NCBI GenBank assembly: GCA_018894105.1
Contig: CM032131.1
Coordinates: 19,077,578-19,141,577 of the forward strand
Source: Jacaranda mimosifolia
Lineage: Eukaryota > Streptophyta > Magnoliopsida > Lamiales > Bignoniaceae
Length of the DNA stretch: 64,000 nucleotides
Direction: 5' to 3'
Position 1 is the first letter of the stretch; each line of letters opens with the position of its first letter. This document shows, one piece after another, positions 24,429-38,100 of this stretch. A model generated the notes under the pieces. It did no database searches. It worked only from the letters and a program-made list of their open reading frames with translations, and was not told the origin of the DNA. The position numbers and the translations under genes are program-made.

Positions 24429-26699
24429 TATTTATATAATTAAAAAATTAAATTATATATATTCAATAGTTATATTAGAAATGTATTATTTTTTTTTAAA
24501 ATTTAAGAAAGATATCGTTGTAATTAGGGCAACTTATTAAAAAGTACCAAATCTTATTTCCATTTTATGAATTAGTCCCCATCCATCACTTTTATAGTTT
24601 GAATTCCATCTCAAGTCATCTCAAGTTTGCCTTTTGAGTTCACTCTCCAGCCATCTAAATTGATGAAATTGCCTTCATTTTAGTTGTTGTTGTTTTTTTT
24701 TTTTTTTTATTAGTTGGTATGTTCATCCCTCTCTCTCGTCTCTTCTCTGTATCCCGCTAGAACATAGTGCCTCCCCCCACCCCCTTTTTATCTACCATTG
24801 TTGATAATATATTAGCATGAAGAAAGCATACGCATATCCTGTGTCATGTTTTCTGTGTATTGGACATTAGTGATATGCTCTATTAGTTCCCAAAGAGCAT
24901 CCATGATACTAATTACTATGAACATAAAATTTAGTAACAATTTGAAGTGACAAATATATTATTCTACTAATTTCTCTCCATTTTCATATGATAAAATAGC
25001 ATTTTAGCCTTTGGCTCGTTTATAGTAGTATTCTCTTTTTATTTTTCTGAGCTTCAAAATATTGGGTAGTGGGGAAAAACCTCAAATTTAATTGTTTGAG
25101 AGTTGTATGTACAATGACGATCATTATATTATGTCAATTTGCAAAAACATGAGTTTAATGGAGTTATATTTCTAACTTAGAAAAAAATGGTGTGGAAAAA
25201 CAAGCAATGCCTGAGTAATGGCATGAGGTAATCTTATGTTTCCTTTGTTGGAATCTTATGTTTACAATTTCTTTCTCTTTGCTATTTTTTTCATCTTCTT
25301 TTGAGTAATTAGCTTGCTGGGATTTTAGATCTTATGTTTATAATAATGTAAATGTATCTATGAGTTGTGATTGTACGTAAAGTCTTGGACTTTGGGGTTG
25401 TTCTAGAAAAATGGTGTCATTTTAGTGGAATTGTGAGATCTCCAAGAAAGTAGTTGCATGGGAAAAAGTTACTTCGATAGATCACAGGCTTGTATAAATC
25501 ATTTATCACAATTATGTTGTTTTCAGATTTTTGATGGACATAATGGGAATGTTGCTAGAATTTTTTCAATGGATTATTTGTTGAATTATGTTTTAGGTGC
25601 CAATATTTAAAATATATAAAACTGATAATACATAATAGATATGTAATACCTTATTTTAGCAAAACAATACTTTATTTTTGTATGTAAATACTTGACTTCG
25701 GAAGATAAATACCTCATCTCCAGCATCTAGTACTACATTGGAGTGATTCTATACTTATTAGTCATATGGCCTAATTTGCCTCAATTTATTTGTGAAACAA
25801 CATATAAGACAATCCAAAAATAATAAAATCATGTACTTTTCAATTAATGGTTGGAATAAACATGTGTTCAAATGGGTAGAAACATAATTATTAGTGTAAA
25901 ACACCAATATGGATGGTAAAATGTTTCATTTGGACGTCAATATGGTAGGGAAAAATAGAATTTCATAGTTATACCAATATAACAAGGTATAAAATACTTA
26001 AATTAGGTGATGTTTTAAATGTATAAAATCAAACTGCAAATTAATTAGAACAAAGTTCATCATTGAAGCAAAATGAATACTTCATTTATTTAACATTACA
26101 CTTGGTTATTGGGAAAAAAATACTTCATCTTAAGAACGTGTACGGCAACAGAGTGTTTTAATACTTTGACATCGTACCACTTATATTATCCTTTCAAACT
26201 AGTGTACAACATCATGATGGGCAGTAAGTGTATCATTTTGATATCAATGTTTTAGCACAAAAAAGGTCTTATGACTATATTTGTCCTATGATTAAAAATC
26301 ATTTCATGATAGTCAAACAATGACTTAAACGATTAAATTTTAATATAATTTCAAATGTATTTAAAACTATACTATATTTTAGGAAAGTAATACCTTATTT
26401 GTCAAATTCAATACTTCATTATAAAAAGATAATACATTTTTTCTAGTATCTAGAACCTGAATCTAAATATATTATATTGAATTTTTATAATCTAGTACAT
26501 TTTTATAGTGTTTTTGTAATGCATTGGGAATGATATTGTATACGCTAAAAATAATTTCATTTTCTCCCATTCTAGTGCATGACTATAGATATATTATACT
26601 GGATTTCCATAATCAAGTACGTCTTTTAAGTGTTAGTATACTCTCTTTTCCTTTAGCCTAATTTACCTCAATTTGATGGGTAAAACAATATATATGACT
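24429..26699. other. Unassigned AT-rich intergenic DNA with a dispersed motif
   Basis: No coding sequence recognised. Strings such as AATACCTTATTT, CAATACTT and ATCTAGTACT recur between 25600 and 26700, suggesting old, diverged copies of a repeat related to the following tandem array. A T run lies near 24692-24708. Confidence 0.4.
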
Positions 26700-28016
26700 G
26701 ATATAGTAATAAGAGGTTCATTGATTTTTAATGGTGGTGTCGAAAGGATACATTTACCTCATTCATCAATGGTTTATACTAGTAAGAATGAGAACACAAG
26801 TTGTTGGATGTGACTATTTGTGTTCCCAACTATTAGCAAACGTACTATCATGAATAGTACTTAAAGAAAACATGATTTTAGTGTATTAGAGAATTTTTAT
26901 GTGTTGTTTTATTGATTAAATTAAGGTAAATTCAACTAAAGGAAAAGCAAGTATAAAAAACATGCCAAATAAGTACAAAACGAGTTGAATTGAGTACAAA
27001 ACTTGAAAAATCAAGCACAAAAAACTTAAAAAAAGGGCTATTGTTTTCTTGATTTACAGTATCATTCTTAATACATAATAAATTAAGTTGAATTTGTCAT
27101 AATTTGGCATGTACATGATTATTAAACCTTGATTTATTAGTCTTATGAGTGATATAGTCAGGAGAGGTTCATTATTTTTTATAGTAGCATCGAAAAGATA
27201 CATTTACCGCATTCATCAATGATACATACTAGTATAAATGAGAATGCAAGTGGTTAGATATGGGTATTTGTGTTTCCAACTATTTGCACATGTACTATCA
27301 GGACTATTACTTGAAGAAAACATGACTTTTAGTGCATTAGAGGGTCTTATGTGTTGTTTTACCCATCGAAATAAGGTAAATTTGGCCAAAGAAAAACAAG
27401 TATGTAAACACACCAAATAAATACAGAATGAGGTGAATTAAATACAAAGCTTGAAAAATTAAGCACGAAAAACAAAAAAAATGATAATGTTTTCTCGATT
27501 TATAGTATTATTCTTAGTACATAAGAGATTAAGTTGAATTTGTCTTAATTTGGCCACTATATGGTTATTAAATCATGATTTATTAGTCTTATGGCTGATA
27601 TAGTTAGGAGATAGTCATTAGTTTTTGATGGTGGTATCGAAAAGATATATTTATCTCATTAATCAATGGTTTATACTAGTTTGAATAAGAACACAAGTGG
27701 TTGGATGTGGATATTTGTGTTTCCAATCATGTATACATGTACTATCACGATCATTACTTGAAGAAAATATTATTTTAGTGCATTAGACAGTCTTATATGT
27801 TAATTCACCTATCGAATTGAGATAAATTCGACCAAAGAAAAAGCAAGTACAAAAACATAACAAATAAATATAGAACAAGGTGACTTTGGTAGAAAACTTG
27901 AAAAATCAAGTACATAAAACTAAAAGAGCAATTTTTTTTTTCTCGATTTACAATATCATTATTAGTATATAAGAGATAAAGTTGAATTTGTCTTAATCTG
28001 ATCATTGCATGATTAT
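26700..28016. repeat. Tandem array, three ~450-bp units
   Basis: Units start with GATATAGT at 26700, 27151 and 27597, giving periods of 451 and 446 bp; the third unit ends near 28016. Shared landmarks are GGTTCATT, CGAAAAGATACATTTA, ACATGTACTATCA and TAAGTTGAATTTGTC. Copies have diverged by many substitutions. No conserved reading frame runs through the units. Confidence 0.88.
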
Positions 28017-28744
28017 TAAATACTACAATAGATATTACAATCTCAATATCTAGTACTAAAATCTAGTATTTAAGAAAACCTTAGACCCTAAATTATTTTT
28101 TTTCCTTCTTGTGAAAAATAGGCTTGGTCCGTCCACCATAATCCGACTACTTGCGGTCATAGCGGCACTTCCCTAGCTAAGCTATCTTTTCCCTTCTTGT
28201 ATTGAGAAGCCATCCTTATATTGTATCAAAATGCGACAAGTTACCCGCACATTGTATCAAAATGAAGCAAGCCATGCTCATAGTTCAGAATCATAGCAGT
28301 TATATGCAATCGATATCCTAATCCATGCCCAATAATGACACTGCAAAAGAATTCAATATGTTAATTTAGAGATCATCATATTAATGTAAAAAGGAAATAA
28401 GTAATAAATTATTATTACTCCAAATTATTTTGAGGTATAAAGAAATCAATAATCTTCCGTTTTCTGTCAGATATGCGATTGCATCCTCTATAATATGTTT
28501 TCCCTCGAAATTCACTGAGGGGGTGCATATTCAATACCAGCATTGCCATATACAATAATAACACTCTTCTCGTACAAGATATATAATTTGCACTAAAAAT
28601 AATAGCATGTTGTATTCTTTATCAATAAATTCAATACCAAAAAGACTCGATACAATATTACTTGTATAAAATTCGGTATTTATACAAAGAGATGAAGAAA
28701 TAAATATCAAACTTCAGAGTATTTAAACTCATCTCTACAGTATC
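28017..28744. other. Mostly unassigned; contains one candidate exon
   Basis: Apart from the candidate exon at 28245-28340 (minus strand), no feature was recognised. Several AATACCAGCATT-like and CAATACC strings recall the dispersed motif to the left. Confidence 0.35.
28245..28340 (-). other. Candidate exon 2 of an interrupted minus-strand gene
   Basis: On the minus strand a pyrimidine-rich acceptor CTTTTGCAG precedes an open 96-nt block (SVIIGHGLGYRLH...), which is followed by a donor GG|GTAACT. Its phase fits the donor of the candidate first exon at 30647. I do not recognise the peptide. It could be chance; no further exon was found downstream. Confidence 0.2.
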
Positions 28745-29630
28745 TGTCACGCCCCAACTCAATAAGATAAAATAAATTTTTTATACATAAATCAAATCAA
28801 TAAAAAGACTAAAACTAGAAAGTTATTCTTTATCTCTTCACCTTGCTAACTCTACTCCACATCTGAAAATGTCAACAAGAAAGAGTGAGCTTGGAAGCCC
28901 AGCAAGCATTTTACATATGTTTAAGATGCAAAATATTCAAAGTAACTTATAATTAACATTACCATGTGACTATAACTCCAAAATAATTGGACAATCCACC
29001 ACATAACAAAACTTACTAAGTTTCGAAACTAGTTTCGAGCCAACATATACAAAGGTTCCACATCCCATAGATTCCATATCATATAGCAAAATGTTATAGT
29101 CAACATGGTTATGCCAAATATACTCTTAGATTAAGGATTGTGAACATTTCAAACTCTAAACATAAGTAAAATACTCACCCACTACTCTTATAAAGTTAAA
29201 TAGAAACACCACTTGAAGATTCTTCCTCTCCTCTTCTTCTAATATTTTCTCATTCCATAAGGTAAGTATGTTCTCACATATTCCCAACATATATATAGGC
29301 AATTTTTGTAACTCATAAATTAATAAATTAATTCCCACCATTCCTACATAATAAACCACTACTTCTCATTCTTAATAAAATGCATCTCCACATATATTTG
29401 AATAAATATGCTATTACTTCATACTCCCCCACTATTATATGATTAATACACCAGTATTTTTCTCATTCTTAATACACCATGTTCCTAAGTAAAGACACTA
29501 TTACATGATAAATAGACCACTATCTCTTATTCTTAAGTAACACCACTTCAAATTCCTCTTGTAACTTATAACCATAATCTCAAGAATAGAAGTCCATTAA
29601 TTGTCATCACTTAATTGAGTTAGTAAATCA

Positions 29631-29667
<37 letters not shown>

Positions 29668-29679
29668 TGGGGCATTACG
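28745..29679 (-). mobile_element. Solo LTR, 935 bp
   Basis: Begins TGTCACGCCCC and ends GGGGCATTACG, with a perfect 5-bp target duplication GTATC (28740-28744 and 29680-29684). The last bases are CG where CA is expected, probably a point change. Read in reverse the start CGTAATGCCCC recalls TGTAACACC, so the element is placed on the minus strand. It contains an (ATT)n run at about 29632-29667. No internal retrotransposon sequence adjoins it. Confidence 0.75.
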
Positions 29680-30040
29680 GTATCAATGATTTCATTTCCA
29701 GTATTCTCATTTGTGCAAGATTAATTCTGTAAAAAATTCAAAATTTAGTATTGCACATGGACATAAGCATACTAAAATTTAACAGTTTAATACTAGGTTT
29801 AGTGTAGGTAATACTACATTTATGCAATTATCAACCATCAACATAAAACTATCAAAATATGAATTATAAGATTCAAGCATCCCTTACTTAACATAATAGT
29901 AAAAATATTTATGAAATTTACTAATGAAATAACCAATGTACTTTATACTTTATATGAAATATATACATACTAAATTAAACATGTACTAATTGAAAAGGTA
30001 CTAAAATAATAAATAAAAGAATCAATATTGCTTCTTCAAA
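29680..30040. other. Unassigned AT-rich DNA
   Basis: Nothing recognised between the solo LTR and the following foldback repeat. Confidence 0.5.
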
Positions 30041-30447
30041 GTGTAAATAAGTCGAGTTCGAAAAAAATTGTAGGCTCGATCTCAAAATACTGAGCTTGAG
30101 CTCAGGCTCAATAAAATTTAATTATTAAAATATAATAATTATTTAATATTATATATAAAATACTTAGAAATAGAAAAATTAAATTATTAATAAAAATAGA
30201 TATTTAATTAATATATAGAAAATATTTAAAAATAAGAACAAGTAAATTATTAATATATAATAATTATTTAATTAATATATAAAAAAATATTTAAAAATAG
30301 AAAAAAAGCTCGAAAGTCTGCTCATGAGCTTTCAAGCAACTCAATCAAGGCTTGAGCTTGATTCATTATAAAACTCGACTCAAGCTCAAAAAAACTCTAG
30401 CTCAAGTTGAACTATAATCGAAGCGATTTGATTCATCTTACACCCAT
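30041..30447. repeat. hAT-like MITE rich in GAGCTTGAGCTC motifs
   Basis: The left edge GTGTAAATAAGTCGAGTTCG and the right edge (reverse complement GTGTAAGATGAATCAAAT) are loosely inverted, with many complementary GAGCTTGAG / CTCAAGCTC strings inside. Flanking 8-mers TCTTCAAA and ACTTCAAA match at 7 of 8 positions. Boundaries are approximate. Confidence 0.5.
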
Positions 30448-30646
30448 ACTTCAAATACGAATATAGTTAGATTAGTTTTTTTTTTTAAATCTAAATATGG
30501 GTGAATTGAGTGTTTACTAACAAAATTAAGCACAGTAAATAAAACTAAGTAAACTATGTATATATAAAAAGTAAAACAATAATTAAAAAAATGATGAAGA
30601 TTCGACACTAAAGCAGAATATAAAAAAAATTAATTCAAAAAATTAC

Positions 30647-30804
30647 CTCTTTTTCTTTGCAAATGGGGAGTGAAAATGAAACTCTTCTTGTTGAGTCTTT
30701 AGGAATGACAAAAAATTGGCTTGGAAGATAGAGCAGGAAATAGCAAAATTGAAAACAAAAGCAATGCGGGGAGAAGCAGGAAGCTTGAGCGAAGAGAGCA
30801 AATG
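30647..30804 (-). pseudogene. Candidate first exon split by the solo LTR (3' part)
   Basis: If the LTR at 30805-33249 and one target-duplication copy are removed, a minus-strand frame starting with ATG at 33302-33300 stays open for 68 codons across the join and ends at a splice donor, AAAGAG|GTAATT (exon end 30647). The predicted start is rich in Ser, Phe, Leu and basic residues with almost no acidic ones, like an organelle transit peptide. I do not recognise the protein. The candidate second exon is at 28245-28340. Evidence is ab initio only. Confidence 0.25.
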
Positions 30805-33249
30805 TGTAACACCTCAAAATTTCTCAAGCAATATCAATAAAAAGGACTTAATTGTAAGGAATTTGAAAATTCTTAGGGTCAAATTGCAAATAAATTGGGT
30901 TAAAAGGGCTAATGTGAGACATTAATAAATTGAGGGTTGAATTGAAAGTTGGCTGAAACTCTAGGGGCCAATTGTAGTTTCTGAAAACTTCACTATAAAT
31001 AGCAAAAATCACCCTCATTGTTCTTAAATTTCCACATGCATCCCTCCCTCATCTTCTCCAGTGATATCACTCCAACACCGGCGAACCTTGGAAAAATATA
31101 TACCATTACCTTCCTCTCTACTCAAGGAACACGCGCAGTGCTAAGAACCACCACAAATAGCCGATGGAATGATCGAAAATTGAAAAGGAAAACTTGGTGA
31201 GACAGACGATGGTGAACACAGCGGTTCCGACGACTTTTGGAGGTGGACCATGGGTGGTTTTTGACTGGTTTAGCTCAGTGATCAACATGGTGCCTTCAAT
31301 TTCCAGTTTCGACCACTAGTAGTGATGTAATTAAGAAAAATAAGGCGGTGGCGTTGGTGACGTTATGGCAATTTTTGGCTCAATTGATCAACAATTCGGC
31401 GACGAAACTCAAAATTTATTTCGGGGTTTTGAAATACACAACGAGATGTGTCGATTGGTAGGTCCAGCTCCCAGTTCCAATGGCGGCACACGGTGATGGT
31501 ATGGTGGCTGAAAGTCAGTTTGTTTGTTCAAGACAACGATCTAGGTGCATGTGACCTACTATCATGCTGTGATTAGGACTCAAATTTAGCAATTTGGTGC
31601 CGAGGATTCAGGCCTTCTGGAGCAGTAGGTGCTGACTGTATTACTATCGTAACTAAGGTGAGGGTATAACTTTTCTTTCTTTTGGAAAGTGAATGATCAC
31701 CGTTGTTGAAATTCTCTGTTGTCTATTTATTGGAGTTTGATTGTACTCATTCTGGTGTCCAGAACCTTTTTTCGTATTATCAATTTATTATCTCTTATAC
31801 CCTACAGTCTTGCCGGCTAATCCCGTATTCGTTGTTAGCATGCTGTGAAAATGTGATTATTCATGTGGTCTTGCCGACCCATCTGCTCTATAATGCCTCC
31901 AAGTTATTTTTCTTCGTATCCTTAAGACGGCCTTGCTGGCCAGTATATTGTGTAACTTGTTTTTACTACTTGGTATTCAATGATGTTCGTATACAGAATT
32001 TTGAATTTGTATTTCTATATGTTGGCATTATGTCATGTCCACCTACGGAGACGCCCAAGGGAAGTTGCTACCCGAGGGACATCACAGGAAGTTGGGCCTA
32101 GGGCTAGTAGGTTCGGAAAGATGATCGGGTGGTATGGACCAACGGTGACTGGTCTCCTGGCTAGTACCCCCTCGCGATCTTAACTTGCAGATAGTTGGAG
32201 GTAGCTATTTGTGAGTGGGGGGATCCGACATGCGTCGGCCATGCCATATGTCCAATTATTACACGCTGAGCTTAGTGCTCGAGCAATTGAGTGATAATGG
32301 AACTTGTTTATACTATACTTGCATCCTATTTTGCTTGTTATATGTTCTGTTCCGGGAGCAATATGGCCAGTTTTACCAACAATCTGTTGAATTTTTATAT
32401 GGCATATGTTATATTGTATCATTACGTCATGTCATTATTATTGCATATCTCGTTTACTTAAATCCTTGCTTATCAATATCTTGCTTACTACTAGATTCAC
32501 TTTCAATAGTTTCCCTTTGACTACTTGTCGTGTTCTCCCCTCACTAAGTTCTTAGGACTTACCCCTCTTGTTATTTCTTATTTCCTTACTAGATAAGGTC
32601 CAATGGAAGATGGAGGTCTAAGGCATGCTCCAGTGATGATATGTAAGCTTTGTAATAGAATAGGCATTTATGTATTTAAGAACTTGAATTTGGTTGCTTC
32701 CTGATTTGTAATTATCTAGCTTGGGTATGTGTGTATGTATCTATGAACTTGAATAGGATGCACCTAACTCTTATGCTTAGACTTTTGGGTTTGATATGTA
32801 AATAGTTAAGTAAGCTTGACATTTTCCCTCTTATGTGAATATCTGCGTGCCTTGGGTTTAGTCTTTTGGTTTACCTCCACCGTTATCTTTTGATGCTATG
32901 CTTTAAGATTGAACAAGTGGGGCGTTGCAGGCTGCATCAGTAAATATAGTTTTATTAAAGGCATTTGGATATGTAGGATCAAGACTTGTCATGTTATCTC
33001 AGGGACGTTAAGTTTAGATTCAATCACTTGATGTGAGTATTATATAATTGTAAGCTTGTAATTTTGAAGTTTGGGTTAATGTGGAATATTATACAATAGG
33101 ATATGATAGAGAATTGGCATAAAATGGCTTTGGGTTGCCATGAATTATTTAAATTGAAATTTGGAGGTGCATGTTTGTTATAAATTATTAAATTTAGATC
33201 AGAATAGTACCTTAGCCCGAAGCAGGCACCTCTCGGGTGGGGTGCTACA
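30805..33249 (+). mobile_element. Solo LTR, 2445 bp, TGTAACACC family
   Basis: Begins TGTAACACC, ends GGGGTGCTACA, and is flanked by a perfect 5-bp target duplication AAATG (30800-30804, 33250-33254). CTATAAATAGC near 30993 is a convincing TATA box, followed by CACCCTC and TTCCACATGCAT, which match the LTR at 17066. The block CCTCACTAAGTTCTTAGGAC at 32539 is shared with the other family members. Scattered CTTGCCGGC / CTTGCTGGC strings (31800-31940) sit where the 17066 copy has its minisatellite. Open frames inside (up to 132 codons) have no recognisable product. Confidence 0.88.
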
Positions 33250-35195
33250 AAATGGCAAGACAGTTTGCGAGATGGAGGAAAATCAGTTGGAAAAAAAAAC
33301 ATGAAATATATGGGTGTAGTAACAGAAGATAAAACATGTTTGGGATAGTTTAATTGGGGGCTTTTTGTGATTTTGGTTTTAATATAATGTTATTTTTATT
33401 TGTTTGATTCAAGTGAGGAGTGAATTTAAAAATAAAATTTAAAAAAGAGAGTGCAGACTAAAAAAAAAAAAAGTGAGAAGTGATATCTAAAATAAAAATA
33501 GCTTTAACCACTTATTTTCAATTAACAGTTGTAATTATAACCTTAAATTGTAAATATTCAGCTGTCAGTGAGTTTGTCGTTTTGCAATCAAATCTATGTC
33601 TTACTTTAATGATTAAATAAGGAAATCGGCCCAACATAAAAAAAAATTGGCTGTCTTTTTCTCTATTGATTGATTACCAACATATTTTAGTTACAGAAAT
33701 AGTTTAAAGGAAAAGAAATGGCGCACTCAAACTTGACTTTATTGAAAGAAAGGGAATAAACCTTTATCATTTATCACCTATATAATTTACCCAGCTGTCT
33801 CAAAAAGTTTTATGACTAGTTTGGAGCCCTGCTTCTTTCCATTTCCACCACCAACTAATCAACTAATCAACTAATCAAATTTAATGGGAATATCGAGTAA
33901 ATAATGTAACTGCGGCACCAAAAAAAAACAAATATGTATACTATCAATAAAGTATCAATTTTATTTTGAAGTATTTAAAAATAATATGTGTAAAATGTCA
34001 TTATGTCTTTTTATTTTTAATTTTTATAATTAGAACTCATACAATAACTATCATTTAAATTTACATATTTTATGACTATAATTATCATTTTATCACAATA
34101 TTTTTATAAATTTTTAAATAAGTATATTAAAATTATTTAAAAATAATTAACTATTTTTATTTATTCAACTTTATAAAAATTTTAGTACGTGCATTGAATA
34201 TACCAAAAATATTAGTGTGTGTGTGTGTGTATTAAGAGGGCACAAAACTTACAACCAAGTTGCTTAGTGACTAAGAGATAGACTCAAAAAGAAAAGATAA
34301 TGCAGAGTTAACCCAACCTCCTCGACTAAAAATCAGGAGTACTTATAAATAAAATTCTTATCTTTTTTTTTAGCAAAATAAAGGTATTTTGTCTAGTTAT
34401 ATATATTTTTTCTATCTCTAAAATGGCATATATCCTATGCGTATAATGTGTTTTATCAATATAATTGTCATCTTTCCTTCATAATAGCATATAATTGTTA
34501 AGTATTTCAAACTATCAAAATTTTTATTGAATGTCTTACTTAAATATATAAAAGTATTCTTTTCCCCCCTCATAGATTAATTGGAATTTATTTACACCAT
34601 ATCAACTATTAGAACAGTTAATTGATGTAAGATAAAACTTTTTTACATGTTACTAAATAAAAATCAAATTGACTATGTTTTTGTGGATGGCAAATGCTAG
34701 TATGTATATGGGGAAAATGGAACTAATCTTGTTTAAATTAGGAAAAAACTACGAACTAGTGATTAACACCATCTTTCAAGTTTCAACCATTACCGGTTTG
34801 CCAAACGTGCCGCGGATAACAAAAGACTTTACAGTGGCAATTCCGTCATTTCAGATACTCGGAATCCTCTTAACAGAATCTGAAACCAGCAACCTCGGCA
34901 GTTGTGCCAGGATTAAGATCTTCCAAACATTTACCATCGTGCTTCCATCATAATTTCAATCCTGCCATCAATCTCAACCCTTCAGAAACATATCCGCTAT
35001 TTCCTCCTCAAATAAGGGCAATTTTGCCGCACTTAAGTCCCTGTTCCCGCCGCTTTTCCTTTCCTCCTCCACCTGCTCCACCACCGCCACTGCCGCCACT
35101 ACTACTATATTCCCGTTAGAATACGCTTGAAAATTCTCATTCAACACATAATTTTAATTCATTTCTGGGAAAAAGAGAAACCCTATTCACCTAGC
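33250..35195. promoter_or_regulatory. Upstream region and 5' leader of the sucrose transporter gene
   Basis: No gene in 33303-35000. A (GT)n run lies near 34218-34231. The last 200 bases before the ATG at 35196 turn C-rich and are probably 5' untranslated; no clear TATA box was assigned. The stretch 33255-33302 would be the 5' half of the LTR-split candidate exon on the minus strand. Confidence 0.4.
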
Positions 35196-38100
35196 ATGCC
35201 GATTCCGGAAGCGGACACGCGAACGGCGAGGCACAACAGGCCACCACAAAGCCACCAGCAGCAACTCCGAGGCGCGGGCCCCTCGACGCGGTCTACCAGA
35301 GTGAGATTGCGGACTCTGCTTCGCGTTGCATCGGTGGCTTGCGGAATCCAGTTTGGGTGGGCTCTGCAGCTGTCCCTGTTGACACCTTACGTTCAGGAGC
35401 TTGGCATACCTCACGCGTGGGCGAGTATCATCTGGCTATGCGGCCCGCTGTCGGGGCTCCTCGTCCAACCGCTAGTTGGCCACGTGAGCGATCGCTGCAC
35501 CAGCCGCTTCGGCCGCCGCCGCCCCTTCATACTCGCTGGCGCCACCTCTATCGTTGTCGCCGTCGTCATCATCGGCTTCTCCGCTGACATCGGCTGGTTC
35601 TTTGGCGATCGCGGACAGAAAAAAATGCGTGCGGTGGTAGCGTTTGTAATCGGATTCTGGATTCTTGACGTCGCCAATAATATGACTCAGGGTCCTTGTC
35701 GTGCCCTCCTTGCTGATCTAACGGGTAGATAATTTCATACCTATATTTTCTGTATATACGCAATGTATTACTATGTTTATAGGTTTTTTGGTGTTAATTT
35801 GTGGTGTCATTTTATTTTTATATATTAAGATGTACATAGTATGTTACCGAGAACAGTCTGAATAGAAGATCTTAGCTGCACCAACTCACGTCTGAAGAAA
35901 TTGGCGCGAGTCACACTTATAATTAGTAGTGTGTATGTGGGCGGTAAGTTCAGTTCATGGAAATAGAGTTCAAGAAGGAAGATGGAAACTTAATGTTGCT
36001 GGTCTATCGGGATGGGAATTACTATTAGCTTTTTGGAGTTAAAAAATCGTTTGAATGCAACAAGCTCTATTTATTTATAGAACTTTTTGTGGAAATGAGT
36101 CAGAGGTTGTGTGGTCTGAGAGTATGATCATACTAAAATTGGTTGTTATTAAATAAAGCGGAAATTGTATAGCACTTAAAACTTAGACATTAGCTTGTGC
36201 TTGGTGTGGGAGGTGATCGACCAGATTAGTTAAGTACTTAAAGAGCCTTGGTACTAAGGGGCTATTATTCCTCAACAATGTGAAAAACTGAAATTCCGAA
36301 GATGTTAGTGCACTTCCTATACTGTTATGCAGTTTCTATGTTGCTTTCTCCCTCCTGATGATAGTATCCCTTTTCATGCGTGCTTCCGCCTTTCCTTCTC
36401 ATGTTCATAAAGGCAGCTATCCAGATTTTCACTGTCTGGAGAAATAAGCATACAGCTCCCTATATACATGGCTTGCATAAAGACTGTAGTAAATTAATCT
36501 CTGAGTTTCTACGTTCAACCTCTACAGAAAAATACAGATCTGGTAACTCCTGGGCTTTGTTCAAAGAAATAATATCATTCCAGAGCGAAACTAATCAAGA
36601 TGGGCAGTTCATCTTATTAGTATTTCGCTAAGACTGAAGGCCTACATCATTCCCCTTCAAATGGAAAATAAATGTAATTAATGGTGGATATTGTTCTGAG
36701 AATAAAAACATGCTTCTTACAGTGTAACTATTACATATTCTTCTTCAGTGATTTGTTCCATTGTGTGAGGATAATCTTCTCTGAAATAATAAGTACTTGC
36801 TGAACTAGCATGCAAATGATTAATGTTCATCTTTTGTTATTCTGTCATCCTAGGAAAGGATCATAGGAGAACACGAGTAGCAAATGCGTATTTCTCCCTA
36901 TTTATGGCTGTTGGCAATATTCTTGGATTCGCTACTGGATCCTACAGTAACTGGTTCAAGATTTTACCCTTTACACTCACTTCTGCTTGCACTGTTAATT
37001 GTGCTAATTTGAAGGCGGCATTCATTATTGATATTATATTCGTTGTAATAACTACTTCTATAAGCCTGGCAGCAGCACCTGAACAGCCCTTAAATTCTCT
37101 CCGTACTTCCCCTCATTCTGAAGAAATGCCTGAAGACTCTTCTGAACATGAAGCTTTTCTCTGGGAACTCTTTGGAACTTTTAGGTATCTCCCAGGTACT
37201 GTTTGGGTAATTCTTCTTGTTACTGCCCTGACTTGGATTGGTTGGTTTCCATTTCTTCTTTTTGATACTGATTGGATGGGTCGTGAAATATATGGTGGTG
37301 AGCCAAATGATGGGAAGAATTACAGCATGGGAGTGAGAATGGGTTCACTTGGTCTAATGCTGAACTCAGTGCTCCTTGGGATTACATCTGTGCTTATGGA
37401 AAAGCTCTGCCGGAAATGGGGTGCTGGTTTTACATGGGGAATTTCCAACATTCTAATGTCGCTCTGCTTTGTGGCAATGCTTATTATTACTGCCATCAAG
37501 AGCAGTATGAATATTGATGGCCATCTTCCTCCAGATGGTGTTGTCATAGCTGCCCTAACAGTATTTGCAATTCTTGGTATTCCATTAGCTGTAAGTTGCT
37601 TCATTCTTTCTGAAGCTGCTAGAACAATGTTTTTCTGTTGGAAGTGTTTGTTTGCTAAATTAGTTAAAGGAAGTATGTAGAAGGAAGCTTCTTTTTTCAA
37701 CTTTGCTTTTTCCAACTTGCCTATGTATGTCTACATAGTCCAACAAATTCAATTATCTGATTAAGAATCACACAAGTTTAATCTAGTGCATTGTGTCAAA
37801 GTGCTTCGTCCTACCATATAATTGAGGGAATACCTGTACTGTGACTCAAGTTTCAGGAGATCAATTTGTGATATTTGCAAAGATGACTCCTTAGATGGAT
37901 TAACCAAAACTTTTTATTCCTGTAATTGCACAAGTTGGGAAAAGGCTGTGACTGCTTAGTGTATGCTCTGAGTAGTTCATGACCTCTGACATGTACTGGT
38001 TCAATTTTCTAACCTGTGTTATTTAACTTCTACAGATAACATATAGTGTTCCATATGCATTGGTATCTATACGTATCGAGGCTTTAGGCCTAGGCCAAGG

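Noticed and set aside
31703..32101. 132-codon plus-strand frame
   Set aside because: Inside the solo LTR at 30805-33249 with no recognisable product.
34669..34953. 94-codon plus-strand frame upstream of SUT4
   Set aside because: No family similarity; it lies in the likely promoter of SUT4.
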